Both the position numbers and the translations under genes were made by a program. Positions 55,240-64,000 of a stretch of DNA of 64,000 bases are shown piece after piece. The stretch is from Macrothele yani (lineage: Eukaryota; Arthropoda; Arachnida; Araneae; Macrothelidae). Where the stretch lies: contig CM077024.1 of NCBI GenBank assembly GCA_039090855.1, forward strand, positions 61,465,594 through 61,529,593, given 5' to 3'. Every line of letters starts with the position of its first letter. Position 1 is the stretch's first letter. The notes under the pieces are model-generated. The model made no database searches. It was not told the DNA's origin and was given only the letters and a program-made list of their open reading frames with translations.

Positions 55240-56600
55240 AATCTTCATTTACAGAAAATTTAATACTGTGTCCTGAAACCTTTGGCCCTTATGTCTTCGT
55301 GGAACATACGCCCTCAGGACTTAGTACATATACGCCAAGATGTTCGGCCTTTCAACATTCAAACCGGTGTTCAGTTCAACTTTCTTTTTACGGCGAGCTC
55401 TTCTCCCATACTCCCGATGACCCAATTCGTTCCAGAAATTCTTTAAGGGATTCAGATCAGAACTATGGGCTCTCAGGTCAGATTCATTTTTCAACCCCAT
55501 ATCCTATAACAAATCTGTAATAACTCGAGCTTTATGACATGGTGCGTTGTCTTACTAATAGAAGTATGGACGTACCGCAAAGTACTGCCACAACGTTAGT
55601 AGTGTGTGATTGCCAAGATGTTCCGCCTTTTAACATTCAAACCGGTGTCCGGTTCAGTTTTCTTTTACGGCGAGCTCTTCTGCCATATTCCCGATGATCC
55701 AATTCGTTCCAGAAATTCTCTAAGGGATTCAGATCAGAACTATGGGCATTCAGGCCAGATTCATTTTTCAACCCCATATCTTATAACAAATCTGTAACAA
55801 CTCGAGCATTATGACATGGTACGTTGTCCTACTAATAGAAGTATGGGCGTACCGCAAAGTACTGCCACAACGTTGGTAGTGTATGATTGCCGGCGACTTC
55901 AAGGTATTGCTCAACATTCACGGTTTGGTCCAAAAAGGCTAATGGATTCCAGCATAATTACGAAAAACATCTTCATCCCATCTCCCTACCTCCACCAAAC
56001 TTCATTGCCGGGACAATACAGCCCAGAACGTACATTTCTCCAGGCATCTGCCACAACCAGGAACGACCATTAAAATGGTCGACTGCGTACCGTCACTCGT
56101 CAGTCCAAAGCTCAGTTGTCCCATTAGTCTACAGTTCAAGATCGACGTTCTATACACAACGTTTACTGGGATGTTGCATTAGTCAAAGTGATTAGCGGCT
56201 TGTGGATAGCTGCTGAACCGTAGTAATCCATATCATGCAGCATCCTGCATACTCTACTGGTGTTAGCATTAGTCACAATGGTCTCACATGGTGTTTGACA
56301 TGTTGCAACCCACGTCGTGCAGCGTTCTGAACACTGTACATCAGTCCCAATAGTCTCATACAGAGTTTGCACGATTTGAGATACTGTTTGTTTGCGTCGT
56401 CAGCGGTCAGTTTTTTGCAGAGATGTCATGTCAAGTTTTGTGAACTTGTAAGGTTAATCGAGTCCGTTTTTGAAAGATCTATCCCCAATTCACTTCATTT
56501 TCATATCATATCCTCAACCGTCGACCTGGGGATCTTCAGTACCGCTGAACTGCCATGCACGAATGGATTGCTTATGTGTTTCCAGTCCATTCTGGAAATC
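55240..56600 (-). pseudogene. Tc1-like transposase with internal tandem duplications, degraded
   Basis: Minus-strand remnants related to the element at 47990. The HTH-linker region contains CETIVTNANTSRVCRMLHD and a second diverged copy upstream. The catalytic middle lies near 55990-56080 (plus phrase CCAAACTTCATTGCCGG, as in the relative at 48430). The C-terminal portion is present twice because of a 278-bp tandem duplication. No catalytic residue can be assigned safely. Dead. Confidence 0.7.
55334..55892. repeat. Tandem duplication, ~278-bp unit, inside a Tc1
   Basis: GCCAAGATGTTCGGCCTTT at 55334 and GCCAAGATGTTCCGCCTTT at 55612 start two copies that align to CCGCAAAGTACTGCCACAAC. Identity is about 93% by eye. 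Confidence 0.92.
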
Positions 56601-56834
56601 ACTAAATTCCGTTAATCAGGTATTGTACATTCACAGTCGTGCTATTATTTTATATCAGCTCTACGAGCATATTTATATTTGGATCTGTGACTTTGTGCTT
56701 GCGTAGGACCGAATTGGCTATCAATAGAGCTAAAAAACTTTTTATCGAAGGGCAGTGTACTTTGTATAAAATATCAAGATTAATAAACAAGTGCATCGTA
56801 AGGCACATCAGTTACTTGTAGGATTATAAAAATA

Positions 56835-58243
56835 CACTGCTGGCCACTCAAAATGCAACACCAAGAAGGAAGCATCCGATTGGCCTGAAATGCGCAGCAT
56901 GCGTCACCCACGAGAGGACATGCAAACGATTAGTATTGCAGGGCATATGCAAATCATGTGCGCCCGGCACGCCACTGAGAAGCACTATAAGAAGGGTGCA
57001 CAGGAGGCGGGGTGTAAGTAGTGGAAGTGTGTTGTGCTGCCTGACCTGTGCGTGGAAAACTTTATGATGCCTCGTCCCACAATACGGCAGTCATTCCAGC
57101 ACATTTCAGAGTTCGACAGAGGACGAATAGTGGCTTATCGCGACAGCGGTTTATCGTACCGATATATCGGCACCCGTGTGGGACGACATCCAGCTACAGT
57201 GAGGTGAGTATGGATTCGATGGGTGCAGAAGAAACGGACGGACCGACGCGAGCGATTTCCGCAGCCACGGCACTCCACCGAACGAGAGGACCGACATGTT
57301 GTGCGGCGGGCATTGACGGCTTGCACCGCCACATCCCGAACGTTAGCGCAGGAATTAGGGTGCGTTGCGCAACAACCTGTGTCAGAACGTACCGTTCGAC
57401 GTCGTCTGCAGGAGCGGGGACTTGTCACACGGCGCCCATTGCTCCGATTACCACTGACGTTACACCACCGGCAAGTGCGAAGGCAGTGGGCCGTTGAAGG
57501 CCGCACCTGGACTACGGAGTAGCACGGCATTGCCTTCTCCGACGAATCCCGCATCTGCCTGCAACACCACGATGGTCGGATCCGCGTGTGGCGGCACCGC
57601 GGCGAGAGACTGTATGACGTCTGCATTATGCATCGCCATACCGGTTCGTCGCCTGGCGTTATGGTTTGGGGCGCAATTGAATATGACACCCGCACCTCTC
57701 TGTACGCATCGCAGGTACACTCAACAGCCACCGCTACATCTCCGACGTTTTGGAGCCTGTAGTCCTCCCTTACCTGCAGGACCTACCAGCGGTCACGTTT
57801 CAACAGAACAATGCGCACCCGCAGGTGGCACGCATCGTTCAACAATTCTTCACGGCCCACCAGGTGTCACTGCTGCCGTGGCCCACCTGTTCTCCCGATA
57901 TGTTTCCCATCGAACACGTCTGGTCGCTGATCGGCAACCGAGTGGCCCGGGCAAGCACCACCCGCGGCCACGCCTGATGAACTGTGGCAACGTGTGGAAG
58001 CAGCCTGGACTGACATACCCCAAGCCTACATCCAAAGCCTCTTTCGTTCGATGCCGCGGCGTGTAGCGGCCGTTATTGCTAGCCATGGGGGCCACACGAA
58101 CTATTGATGTCTGCGTGTTCCGTAAGTCACACGGGCCTGTAAGCTCAATCGTTTCATCTTTGCATCTGTTGTTATGTGTCCAGCAAATCTGGCTTTGCTA
58201 TCTCTTGTCCTTCTTGGTGTTGCATTTTGGGTGGCCAGCAGTG
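56835..58243 (+). mobile_element. Complete Tc1-like element with TIRs
   Basis: Left end CACTGCTGGCCACTCAAAAT and right end its near-complement (…TTTGGGTGGCCAGCAGTG), flanked by TA at 56833-56834 and 58244-58245. Length 1409 bp, richer in G and C than its surroundings. Confidence 0.94.
57064..58107 (+). pseudogene. Tc1-like transposase with compensated frameshift and D-to-N change
   Basis: From MMPRPTIRQ to the stop at 58105-58107 the length is 348 codons, a multiple of three, though the middle is read in another frame. HTH: QHISEFDRGRIVAYRDSGLS. A TGA lies near 57204 and a TAG at 57520-57522 replaces a Trp. The first catalytic motif AFSDESRICL is intact. PGVMVWGAIEYDTRTSLY is followed by a shift near 57715. 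The second motif reads FQQNNAHPQVA, so the catalytic Asp is Asn. The third is SPDMFPIEHVWSLIG with Glu kept. C-terminal RSMPRRVAAVIASHGGHTNY. Inactive. Confidence 0.9.
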
Positions 58244-58249
58244 TATAAG

Positions 58250-58846
58250 GGTGATGTCCCTTTAATAGCAGCACAAACTCGATTGAGGAGCTCTTCGAGT
58301 TGAGTTTTCTGCCTGTTATCCCTGTGTAAAGCGCTAGTACCAATGTTTCATCATCCGCTCTGATTGATGACTATCACGATCCCTTCGTAATCTTTTTACT
58401 ATGTTTGGCACTTGCAGAAGTTGATCAAAGGAAAGGAGCAAACGAAATTGTTTCGTATGTGGACTCATTTTCAATGTTATCCGGTTAGGAGTTCAGTGAT
58501 TTGCCATGCTTATTTTTGGAAACAATTAGATTCAAACAGGGGTACGTTCCGAAACAAAGTAGCTTCCGAAAATAATCTTAATCCCTCTCTTGACTGGCTT
58601 TAGGTGCTAGCCATTTTTATCGCGATTCTGTTACTAGTGGTTCTTAAAATTTACGGAGAAGCTCAAAAACTTTTTGATGCCCACTGTTACATTTCAACTG
58701 CAATTTTTTATGTAAATGGTGGGAAATATATTTCCGCCATTGCATACTGCTCTCGAAATTTGATACACTCTGACTCTCGTGACATCACTTCTCTTCTTTT
58801 TGCAAGAATGCTGTGATCACCTCCGGAAAATGTTTGGAGGCCAATA
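58250..58846. other. Non-coding, nothing recognised
   Basis: AT-rich spacer between two Tc1 elements, with short unmatched frames only. Confidence 0.5.
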
Positions 58847-59020
58847 TACACAGATGAACCATTGCATTATGACCACCTACCTAATAAGCTGTAGGACTCA
58901 CTTTAGCTCGCAAAGCAGCGGCCACTCAGCGAAGCATCGGTTCGATGACGTGGCAATAGGTCTCCTGGGATATCTAGTACCATAATATCAACAGGAGGTC
59001 CTCCAGTTCCAGTACATTTC

Positions 59021-61556
59021 ATCGGTCACGACCAGTTCGAGCTCCTGATTTCACCGCCCCTCATTGCTGCCTCATACTGATGGAATAGAGTAGTCTTACC
59101 TTCGTGTGAGGTCTTTTTTCAGTTCATGAACTTCGTTTGTTTCGTTCCAGTGACTCGTCTTGCCCAGTAAGTGCATATTTGCTCATATTAGATGTATTTT
59201 CTATTTCTGTGCTTAACCCTCGTCGTTTACTCCGGTAAACATTGTGACTCGACGTGACTTTCTGTAGTTTCATTACCACCGTTTCTGAACGCTGTCTTCT
59301 GTGCTCCTGTTTCGGTGCTTCTCTCTTCACCCTCTGTATTCCGTCACCTTTTGCTAGTGGTCCTCGAGTGACGTCATCTACTCTTCAGTTGTGCGCCACC
59401 TGTCTACAACACCTTTTTGTAACGTCAGCGTTTCGTCTTCTGTCATCATCCAGCTTTTCATCAGTGCTTGTGCTTCTCTATGGCTTCTGCCATACTTACT
59501 GATTCTCTGTCACCACTGACGCCTCCTCCAGATGTTCTGCTTAAAGATCAACTTCCTCTCTCGTCGTCTCCCGGCCTTCCCGTACATTCCGATCTACAGT
59601 TCTCCTCCTTGGACTTCCGTATTTCTCGTCATGGCTCAGTTTTAACGGCCCATATTCCTGAGTCCTCACCACAAGGTACGTCTTTGCTTGCCTCCTTAGC
59701 CTTCGGTGTTAAATTTCTTGCTTTACCAAATACCAAACTTACGGCTTTTACTTCAGCTCTCCATCCGATTGCTTCAACTAATGCTATTACGCACTTTGCG
59801 CGAAAGCCCCGCTCAGTGTTTGTTTATTTTTCCAGTCCTGCTCAAGTTGCGCAGGTCATGTCCACTCTCATTTTAGTTGGCGGCCAGAATATGTACGCCA
59901 TTCCTCTGCACAATGCCCAACGCTAGTTAGTATGTCTCCTTTTCCTCTAGAAATTTCCAATGACCTACTACTTGACTTCCTTTCCCAATATGGTTCTGTT
60001 ATTGGTCCTATTCACACCCTCCCTGCCTTCCCCGACGATCAAAGGGATCGTCCTTACTTCAGTTTTCATGGACAAGCACTCGTCGTCTTCCCTGATGATC
60101 AGTCTATCGCATTTTGTCCGACCACTTTCAAAGTCGTCTGTGGTCGTCATAATCGCACAGCGCATGTTTTCACCGCCCTTCATTGCTTCCATTGCAAATT
60201 GCCTGATCATCATAGTTCGTCTGCCCAGCCCGGGATGCTGATTGTCTTCCATTGATATCTTCTTGCACATCTACTCCAGCCAGCTCGTCTGAATTGCATT
60301 CGTCGTCTTCGTCCTTGCCGCCATTTCCCTCGATGTCATCACAGCCTCCAAGCGTCGACGGGTTGTTTCCGCTTCCTGATGCTTCTTCTTCGCTTATTTC
60401 TGCTGATTTCGCTTTCCCGTCTCACCTGTTGCCGTCTTCTCTTCTGGATGTTACTTCATCTGCCTCCATTACGCCGATGTGTTGACCTCCTTCAAGTCCA
60501 TCTTCCGTACAGACTACAATGAAGCGACCCGTATCTTCTTCTTCTTCTTCTTCCGTGTCTTCTCCCAATGATGTTCTACATTCACCTTCTTCTTCGATCA
60601 CTGTATCTGCGCTTGTAGTTCAGTCCTTTGACTCTCCTGCTGCATCTGTACCATCTCAACCCTCTAAAGTTCCTGGTGCATCACCACCCAGCTGTACTTT
60701 GCCAGATGTTTCTCCTTGCTCTCAGCTCGGTTCACCTGTCATCTCATCTATGACTCTTGTATCTCCTAGTCTCCAGTGTGATACTCCATCTTCATCAGTG
60801 CTATGCTCTGCCACTACACCTTTTGATGTCTCCCCGGAACCTCCTGACGCTGTTCCTGATTCTTTGCCTGCACCTCCTTGTGATCCCTTGTCCATACACA
60901 GTGATGATTCATTATCCACTCTTCAGTCTTCCTCTGCTGATGCTACCCAGCTTGGTTCATCTCATTCTCCACACCGAAAGCGGAAACTGCGTAAACCGTA
61001 TTTCTCTTATCCTCCTAAATCGTCTGACTTTGACTCTCATGAAAGCTGCCTCCGTGCCTATACTCATTGGTACACCCGAATGAGTTCCTGGTTGGGTTAT
61101 CTTCCACCTCACCTCTTTCGTCTTGCCGAAATTGCCCGATGGGTGAGCCCTCCGCCTTCTACGTGATTATCTCCTGATATCTTTGTCCTGTATATTCATT
61201 TGTATCCTTTGTTTGTTCCCAGCTGATTTGTATTTTCCATATCACACTTTGTGCGGCCTGCGTGCTCACGCTTCCTATATGATCTTGCTTCCAGGAAGTT
61301 TACTTCATACGATTGTTCTGTATTGCAACTTGTCATATGCTCATGACTTAATATGTGTCCATGTCATGTATCTTGTCCTACTTTTCCATGCATCATGTAG
61401 TTTTCTCATGTCTGTATTATTTTAGCTCACGACATTTGTCCTGTTTTATTCTATGTATTTGCGTACGATTGTCCATGTATTTTTTCACTGTATTTGTCCG
61501 CATTCCATGTATATTTTATAGTCTTCAATAAAGCGATTCTGAAACCACCAGTCTCC
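59021..61556 (+). mobile_element. ORF1-only LINE-like retroelement, complete insertion
   Basis: A 2.54-kb insertion into a Tc1, delimited by a perfect 9-bp duplication GTACATTTC (59012-59020 and 61557-61565). It holds a 5' leader of about 460 bp, a gag-like ORF1 in three broken frames, and a 3' UTR of about 390 bp ending shortly after AATAAA (61529-61534), with no poly-A and no LTR or TIR. There is no reverse transcriptase or endonuclease sequence anywhere in it. Interpretation as a non-autonomous non-LTR retrotransposon (comparable in plan to the ORF1-only HAL1 elements of mammals) is inference. Confidence 0.8.
59480..61166 (+). pseudogene. LINE ORF1 (gag-like RNA-binding protein), frameshifted
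   Basis: Starts MASAILTDSLSPLTPPP. Residues about 95-150 (RSVFVYFSSPAQVAQVMSTL … GGQNMYAIPL) look like an RRM-type fold segment. After a stop and shift at 59924, PFPLEISNDLLLDFLSQYG continues a second RRM-like unit. Then comes a CCHC-type knuckle, CFHCKLPDHHSSSA, whose last Cys is Ala. A further shift near 60250 is followed by a long Ser/Pro-rich region. The frame ends with a basic-aromatic block (HRKRKLRKPYFSYPP … YTRMSSWLGYLPP), stop at 61164-61166. Presumed role: binding element RNA. Broken by at least two frameshifts. Confidence 0.72.
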
Positions 61557-62143
61557 GTACATTTCGGGGTGGTGGTGTTTTAGCGCGAACCCGCTTTTCA
61601 AAGTCCAAACCACAAATGTTCAATTGGCTTCATGTCACGTGAATTTTGAGGCCAGCACATTAACAGAAAGCCACCAGCACGTTCATTTCATTCATGCGTT
61701 GTTGGCGATGACGTGCAGCTATCGGGGGACCCGCCTGGGTCTTCGGCTACGCAGGACCATGCGCGATAAACTGGTTGCGATAAATTGTGTGCTGAGACAC
61801 ATTGCCCTGATCACCACTGTTGTAGTTGTGAGTGATTTGTCGCACTGTGGCCCTGCGGTCGCTGTGAACAACAATCTCCGCTCCCCTCTGGCATCAATGA
61901 GCTGAGAAAGACACACAGATAGACGAAGGTCCGTCGTTTGGCCATCTGTGCACCACTTTTGATACATACTCACTACAGCGGCACGTGAACAACCCACAAA
62001 CTGCGCCGTGTCCGAGATCGTAGTTCCAAGGTGCGGTGGCATCACAATTTGCCCTTTACCAAACTCCGATAAAACGGCAGCTTCTTCCATTCTGACTCCG
62101 AACACTCTACTAACCGAAAGCTGGTCCTCGTGTTGTATATATA

Positions 62144-63566
62144 CACTGACGGAAAAAATCCCAACACCACTAAAAAATAGTTGTAGAGGAATGAAATGGC
62201 GGCAATACATTTGTATAAGTAACATATTTAATCGATTAAGGTTTCAAGATCACAGCTTATTGTAAGCGCGAGAAGAGCCATTTTAAATGTGAAATGCTGG
62301 TACATTAATAGCCGGTGTAACCGCCAGAATGTAGAATGCAAGCACGCAAACGTTCATGCATTGTGTCGTACAGGTGCTGGATGACAGTTTGTGGGATGGA
62401 GTTCCTTGCCGGTTGCACTTGGTCGGTCAATACAGGGACGGTTAATGCTGGTTGGGGGTGACGCTGGAGTTGTCGTCCAATGACGTCCCATACGTGCTCG
62501 ATTGGAGAAAGATCTGGTGATCTAGCAGGCCACGGCAACATGTCGACACTCTGTAGAGCATGTTGGGTTACAACAGCGGTATGCGGGCGAGCGTTATCCT
62601 GTTGGAAAACACCCCTGGAATGCTGTTCATGAATGGCAGCACAACAGGTTGAATCACCAGACCGACGTACAACTGTGCCGTCAGGGGGCGTGGGATAACT
62701 ACGAGAGTGCTCCTGCTGTCATAGGAAATTGCTTCCCAGATTGTAACTCCAGGTGTAGGTCCAGCGTGTCTCGGCCGCAGACAGGTTGGTTGCAGGCGCT
62801 CACCTGGCCTCCTTCTAACCAACACACGGCCATCACTGGCACCCAGGCAGAACCGGCTTTCATCAGAAAACACAACAGATCTCCACTTCGTCCTCCAATG
62901 AGCTCTAGCTTGACACCACTGACGTCGCAAACGGCAGTGGTTTGAAATAAGTGGAATGCACGCTGCAGGGCGTCTGGCTCGGAGCTGTCCTTCAAGTAAC
63001 CGATTTGTAGCAGTTCGTTGTGTCACTGTGGTGGCAACTGTAGCTCGAATTGCAGCCGCAGACACGGTACGATGCGTCACGGCCATACGCGGTACACAGC
63101 GGTCTTCCCTCTCAGTAGTGCCACGTGTCCGGCCGGAACCCGATCTTCTTGAGGCAGTACCTTCCCTTGACCACCGCTGCCAACAATCATGCACAGTGGC
63201 TACATTCCTGCCAAGTCGTTCTGCAATATTGCGGAAAGAAAGTCCACCTTCTCGTAGCCCTATTACACGACCTCGTTCAAACTCCGTGAGCTGTTGATAA
63301 TGGCTTCTTCGTCTTCTTAAAGGCATTCTTGACTAACATCAACACACTACGTCGAATCTCAACGATAACTGACGCTCACGAACGTTACAGCGCGTATTTA
63401 CAGCAAACCTGCTTTGCATTTTCCGAGGGGCGCTACTAGCGCCACACGTATGCGCCGAGCGCGAAATTTGCATAGACGTCATCTTACAGATGTACTCTCA
63501 CCGCCTACCAACTGTCGTTTATCTAACACAACCCGTTCTTGGTGTTGGGATTTTTTTCCGTCAGTG
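62144..63566 (-). mobile_element. Tc1-like element, best preserved in the window
   Basis: TIRs CACTGACGGAAAAAATCCCA at left and near-complement …GGGATTTTTTTCCGTCAGTG at right, with TA at 62142-62143 and 63567-63568. Length 1423 bp. It interrupts the region upstream of the preceding Tc1. Confidence 0.95.
62305..63326 (-). pseudogene. Tc1-like transposase, intact except one 1-nt deletion
   Basis: Encodes a DDE transposase that would excise and insert the element. Start MPLRRRRSHYQQLTEFERG; HTH FRNIAERLGRNVATVHDCWQ; basic linker RRSGSGRTRGTT; first catalytic Asp in VVFSDESRFCLG; PGVTIWEAISYDSRSTLVVI; second Asp in the QQDNARPH block; Glu in SPDLSPIEHVWD; C-terminus HSGGYTGY at 62305. The span is 1022 nt. 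One G appears to be missing from a G run (C4 on plus at 62612-62615) just before the second-Asp motif, splitting it into 252 and 78 readable residues. No internal stop otherwise. A miscalled homopolymer would make this a full frame. Confidence 0.93.
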
Positions 63567-63570
63567 TATA

Positions 63571-63685
63571 TACTGCTCTGTGGACTTCACTTGTGCCACC
63601 GTTTGGTCTCCAGGCGAACTCAGCCTAGAGAAATGAGCTCGCCTGGAGACCAAACGGTGGCACAAGTGAAGTCCACAGAGCAGTA
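63571..63685. repeat. Perfect 47-bp inverted repeat (hairpin, 21-nt loop)
   Basis: The left arm 63571-63617 and right arm 63639-63685 are exact reverse complements, without any mismatch. The arm begins TACTGCTCTGTGGACTTCAC. The structure starts 2 nt after the TA duplication of the neighbouring Tc1. There is no coding potential. Confidence 0.97.
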
Positions 63686-63766
63686 TTGGTCACAATACAA
63701 TGGCTCATCGGTATACATCAAGAGTACAGATCGAAAATTTCATGAGGTAACCCAAAACTGTCTCTT

Positions 63767-63980
63767 CGGTGGCGTAGTGGACTGGACGCTGGCATATGAC
63801 CATTCATCCGGGTGGACCCGGGTTTGAGTCCCGGATGAGGCGTGGGTGTTTCGCTTGTCTTAAGGTGGTGACTCTCTCCCCTCCTTGGTCGCACCGACCT
63901 TAAATTATGGATGGGCAACGTCTTGTAGCCCATCGATTTGCTCAGAGCGGTCGTTAAACTCCCGAACAAAAAGAAAAGAA
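63767..63980 (+). mobile_element. tRNA-derived SINE, copy 4
   Basis: Plus strand CGGTGGCGTAGTGGACTGG (box A), box B GGTTTGAGTCC, then the family body (CCTTAAATTATGGATGGGCA) and the 3' end GGTCGTTAAACTCCCGAAC with an A-rich tail. More diverged from copies 1-3 than they are from each other. Confidence 0.9.
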
Positions 63981-64000
63981 ATGGCTGAAATACTGCTGTG

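Larger units (their letters stand above)
58849..62143 (-). pseudogene. Tc1-like element split by a LINE-like insertion
   Basis: Left TIR-type end TA/CACAGATGAACCATTGCATT. The C-terminal coding end lies at 58881-59020 (…QETYCHVIEPML…VAAALRAK, stop at 58881). It continues without loss at 61557 with the RAKTPPPRNV block once the insertion at 59021-61556 and one copy of GTACATTTC are removed. The N-terminus starts at 62090 (MEEAAVLSEFGKGQ), with HTH TISDTAQFVGCSRAAVVS and linker LRSRRPRRVP near 61730. Most of the catalytic middle between the linker and the C-terminal region is deleted near 61720. The right TIR was not found. Dead. Confidence 0.88.

Noticed and set aside
57048..57731. Overlapping long frames on both strands in the 56.8-58.2 kb Tc1
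   Set aside because: High G and C lowers stop frequency. Only the plus-strand frame with HTH and DESR motifs has transposase features.

Overview
This window is eukaryotic repeat DNA. I find no host protein-coding gene, no rRNA and no functional tRNA gene. It is almost entirely transposable elements (TEs) at different stages of decay: at least thirteen Tc1-like elements, three mariners and one internally deleted Tc1/mariner relative, a pogo/Tigger-type fossil, RTE-type LINEs, a LINE-like element carrying only ORF1, a tandem Ty3/gypsy array, tRNA-derived SINEs, foldback/MITE-like repeats and satellite-like units. The Tc1 and mariner lineages, the RTE LINE and the SINEs resemble those I know from arthropods, most of all chelicerates such as spiders. 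That assignment is an inference from TE style, not from a host gene.

Layout. 0-1.2 kb: start of a gypsy LTR abutting a dead mariner. 2-7.6 kb: two Tc1 fragments around two RTE LINE copies arranged tail-to-tail. 8.3-8.8 kb: a degenerate 15-nt repeat tract, with a second tract near 16.7-17.0 kb. 9.3-10.7 kb: a complete Tc1 with terminal inverted repeats (TIRs). 10.75-14.45 kb: a satellite-like repeat of about 370 bp, with a Tc1 in one unit, a mariner in the next, and an inverted unit at the end. 14.5-16.2 kb: an unexplained GC-richer island. 17-19 kb: unclassified repeats. 19-34.2 kb: a Tc1 split by a 14-kb gypsy array of structure LTR-internal-LTR-internal-LTR on the minus strand. 34.4-39 kb: SINE, Tigger fossil and a fossil of a repetitive arthropod protein family. 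39.7-44.4 kb: Tc1, a MITE containing a SINE, degenerate repeats, and tRNA-like SINE pairs, one of which is interrupted by a deleted Tc1/mariner. 44.8-58.2 kb: a dense series of Tc1 and mariner elements, including a Tc1 inserted in a mariner. 58.8-63.6 kb: a Tc1 interrupted by the ORF1-only LINE-like insertion, then the least damaged Tc1 of the window. 63.6-64 kb: a perfect 47-bp hairpin and a SINE.

The sequence reads as a stack of nested insertions whose order can be recovered from target-site duplications: AATT around the whole gypsy array, TA around each TIR element, GTACATTTC around the ORF1-only insertion, and 8-10 bp around two SINEs. No element is demonstrably active. The Tc1 at 62144-63566 is closest to intact, with a single frameshift in a G run. 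The observations I would follow first are the ORF1-only insertion, the tandem gypsy array with shared nonsense codons, the perfect hairpin, and the satellite with nested transposons.
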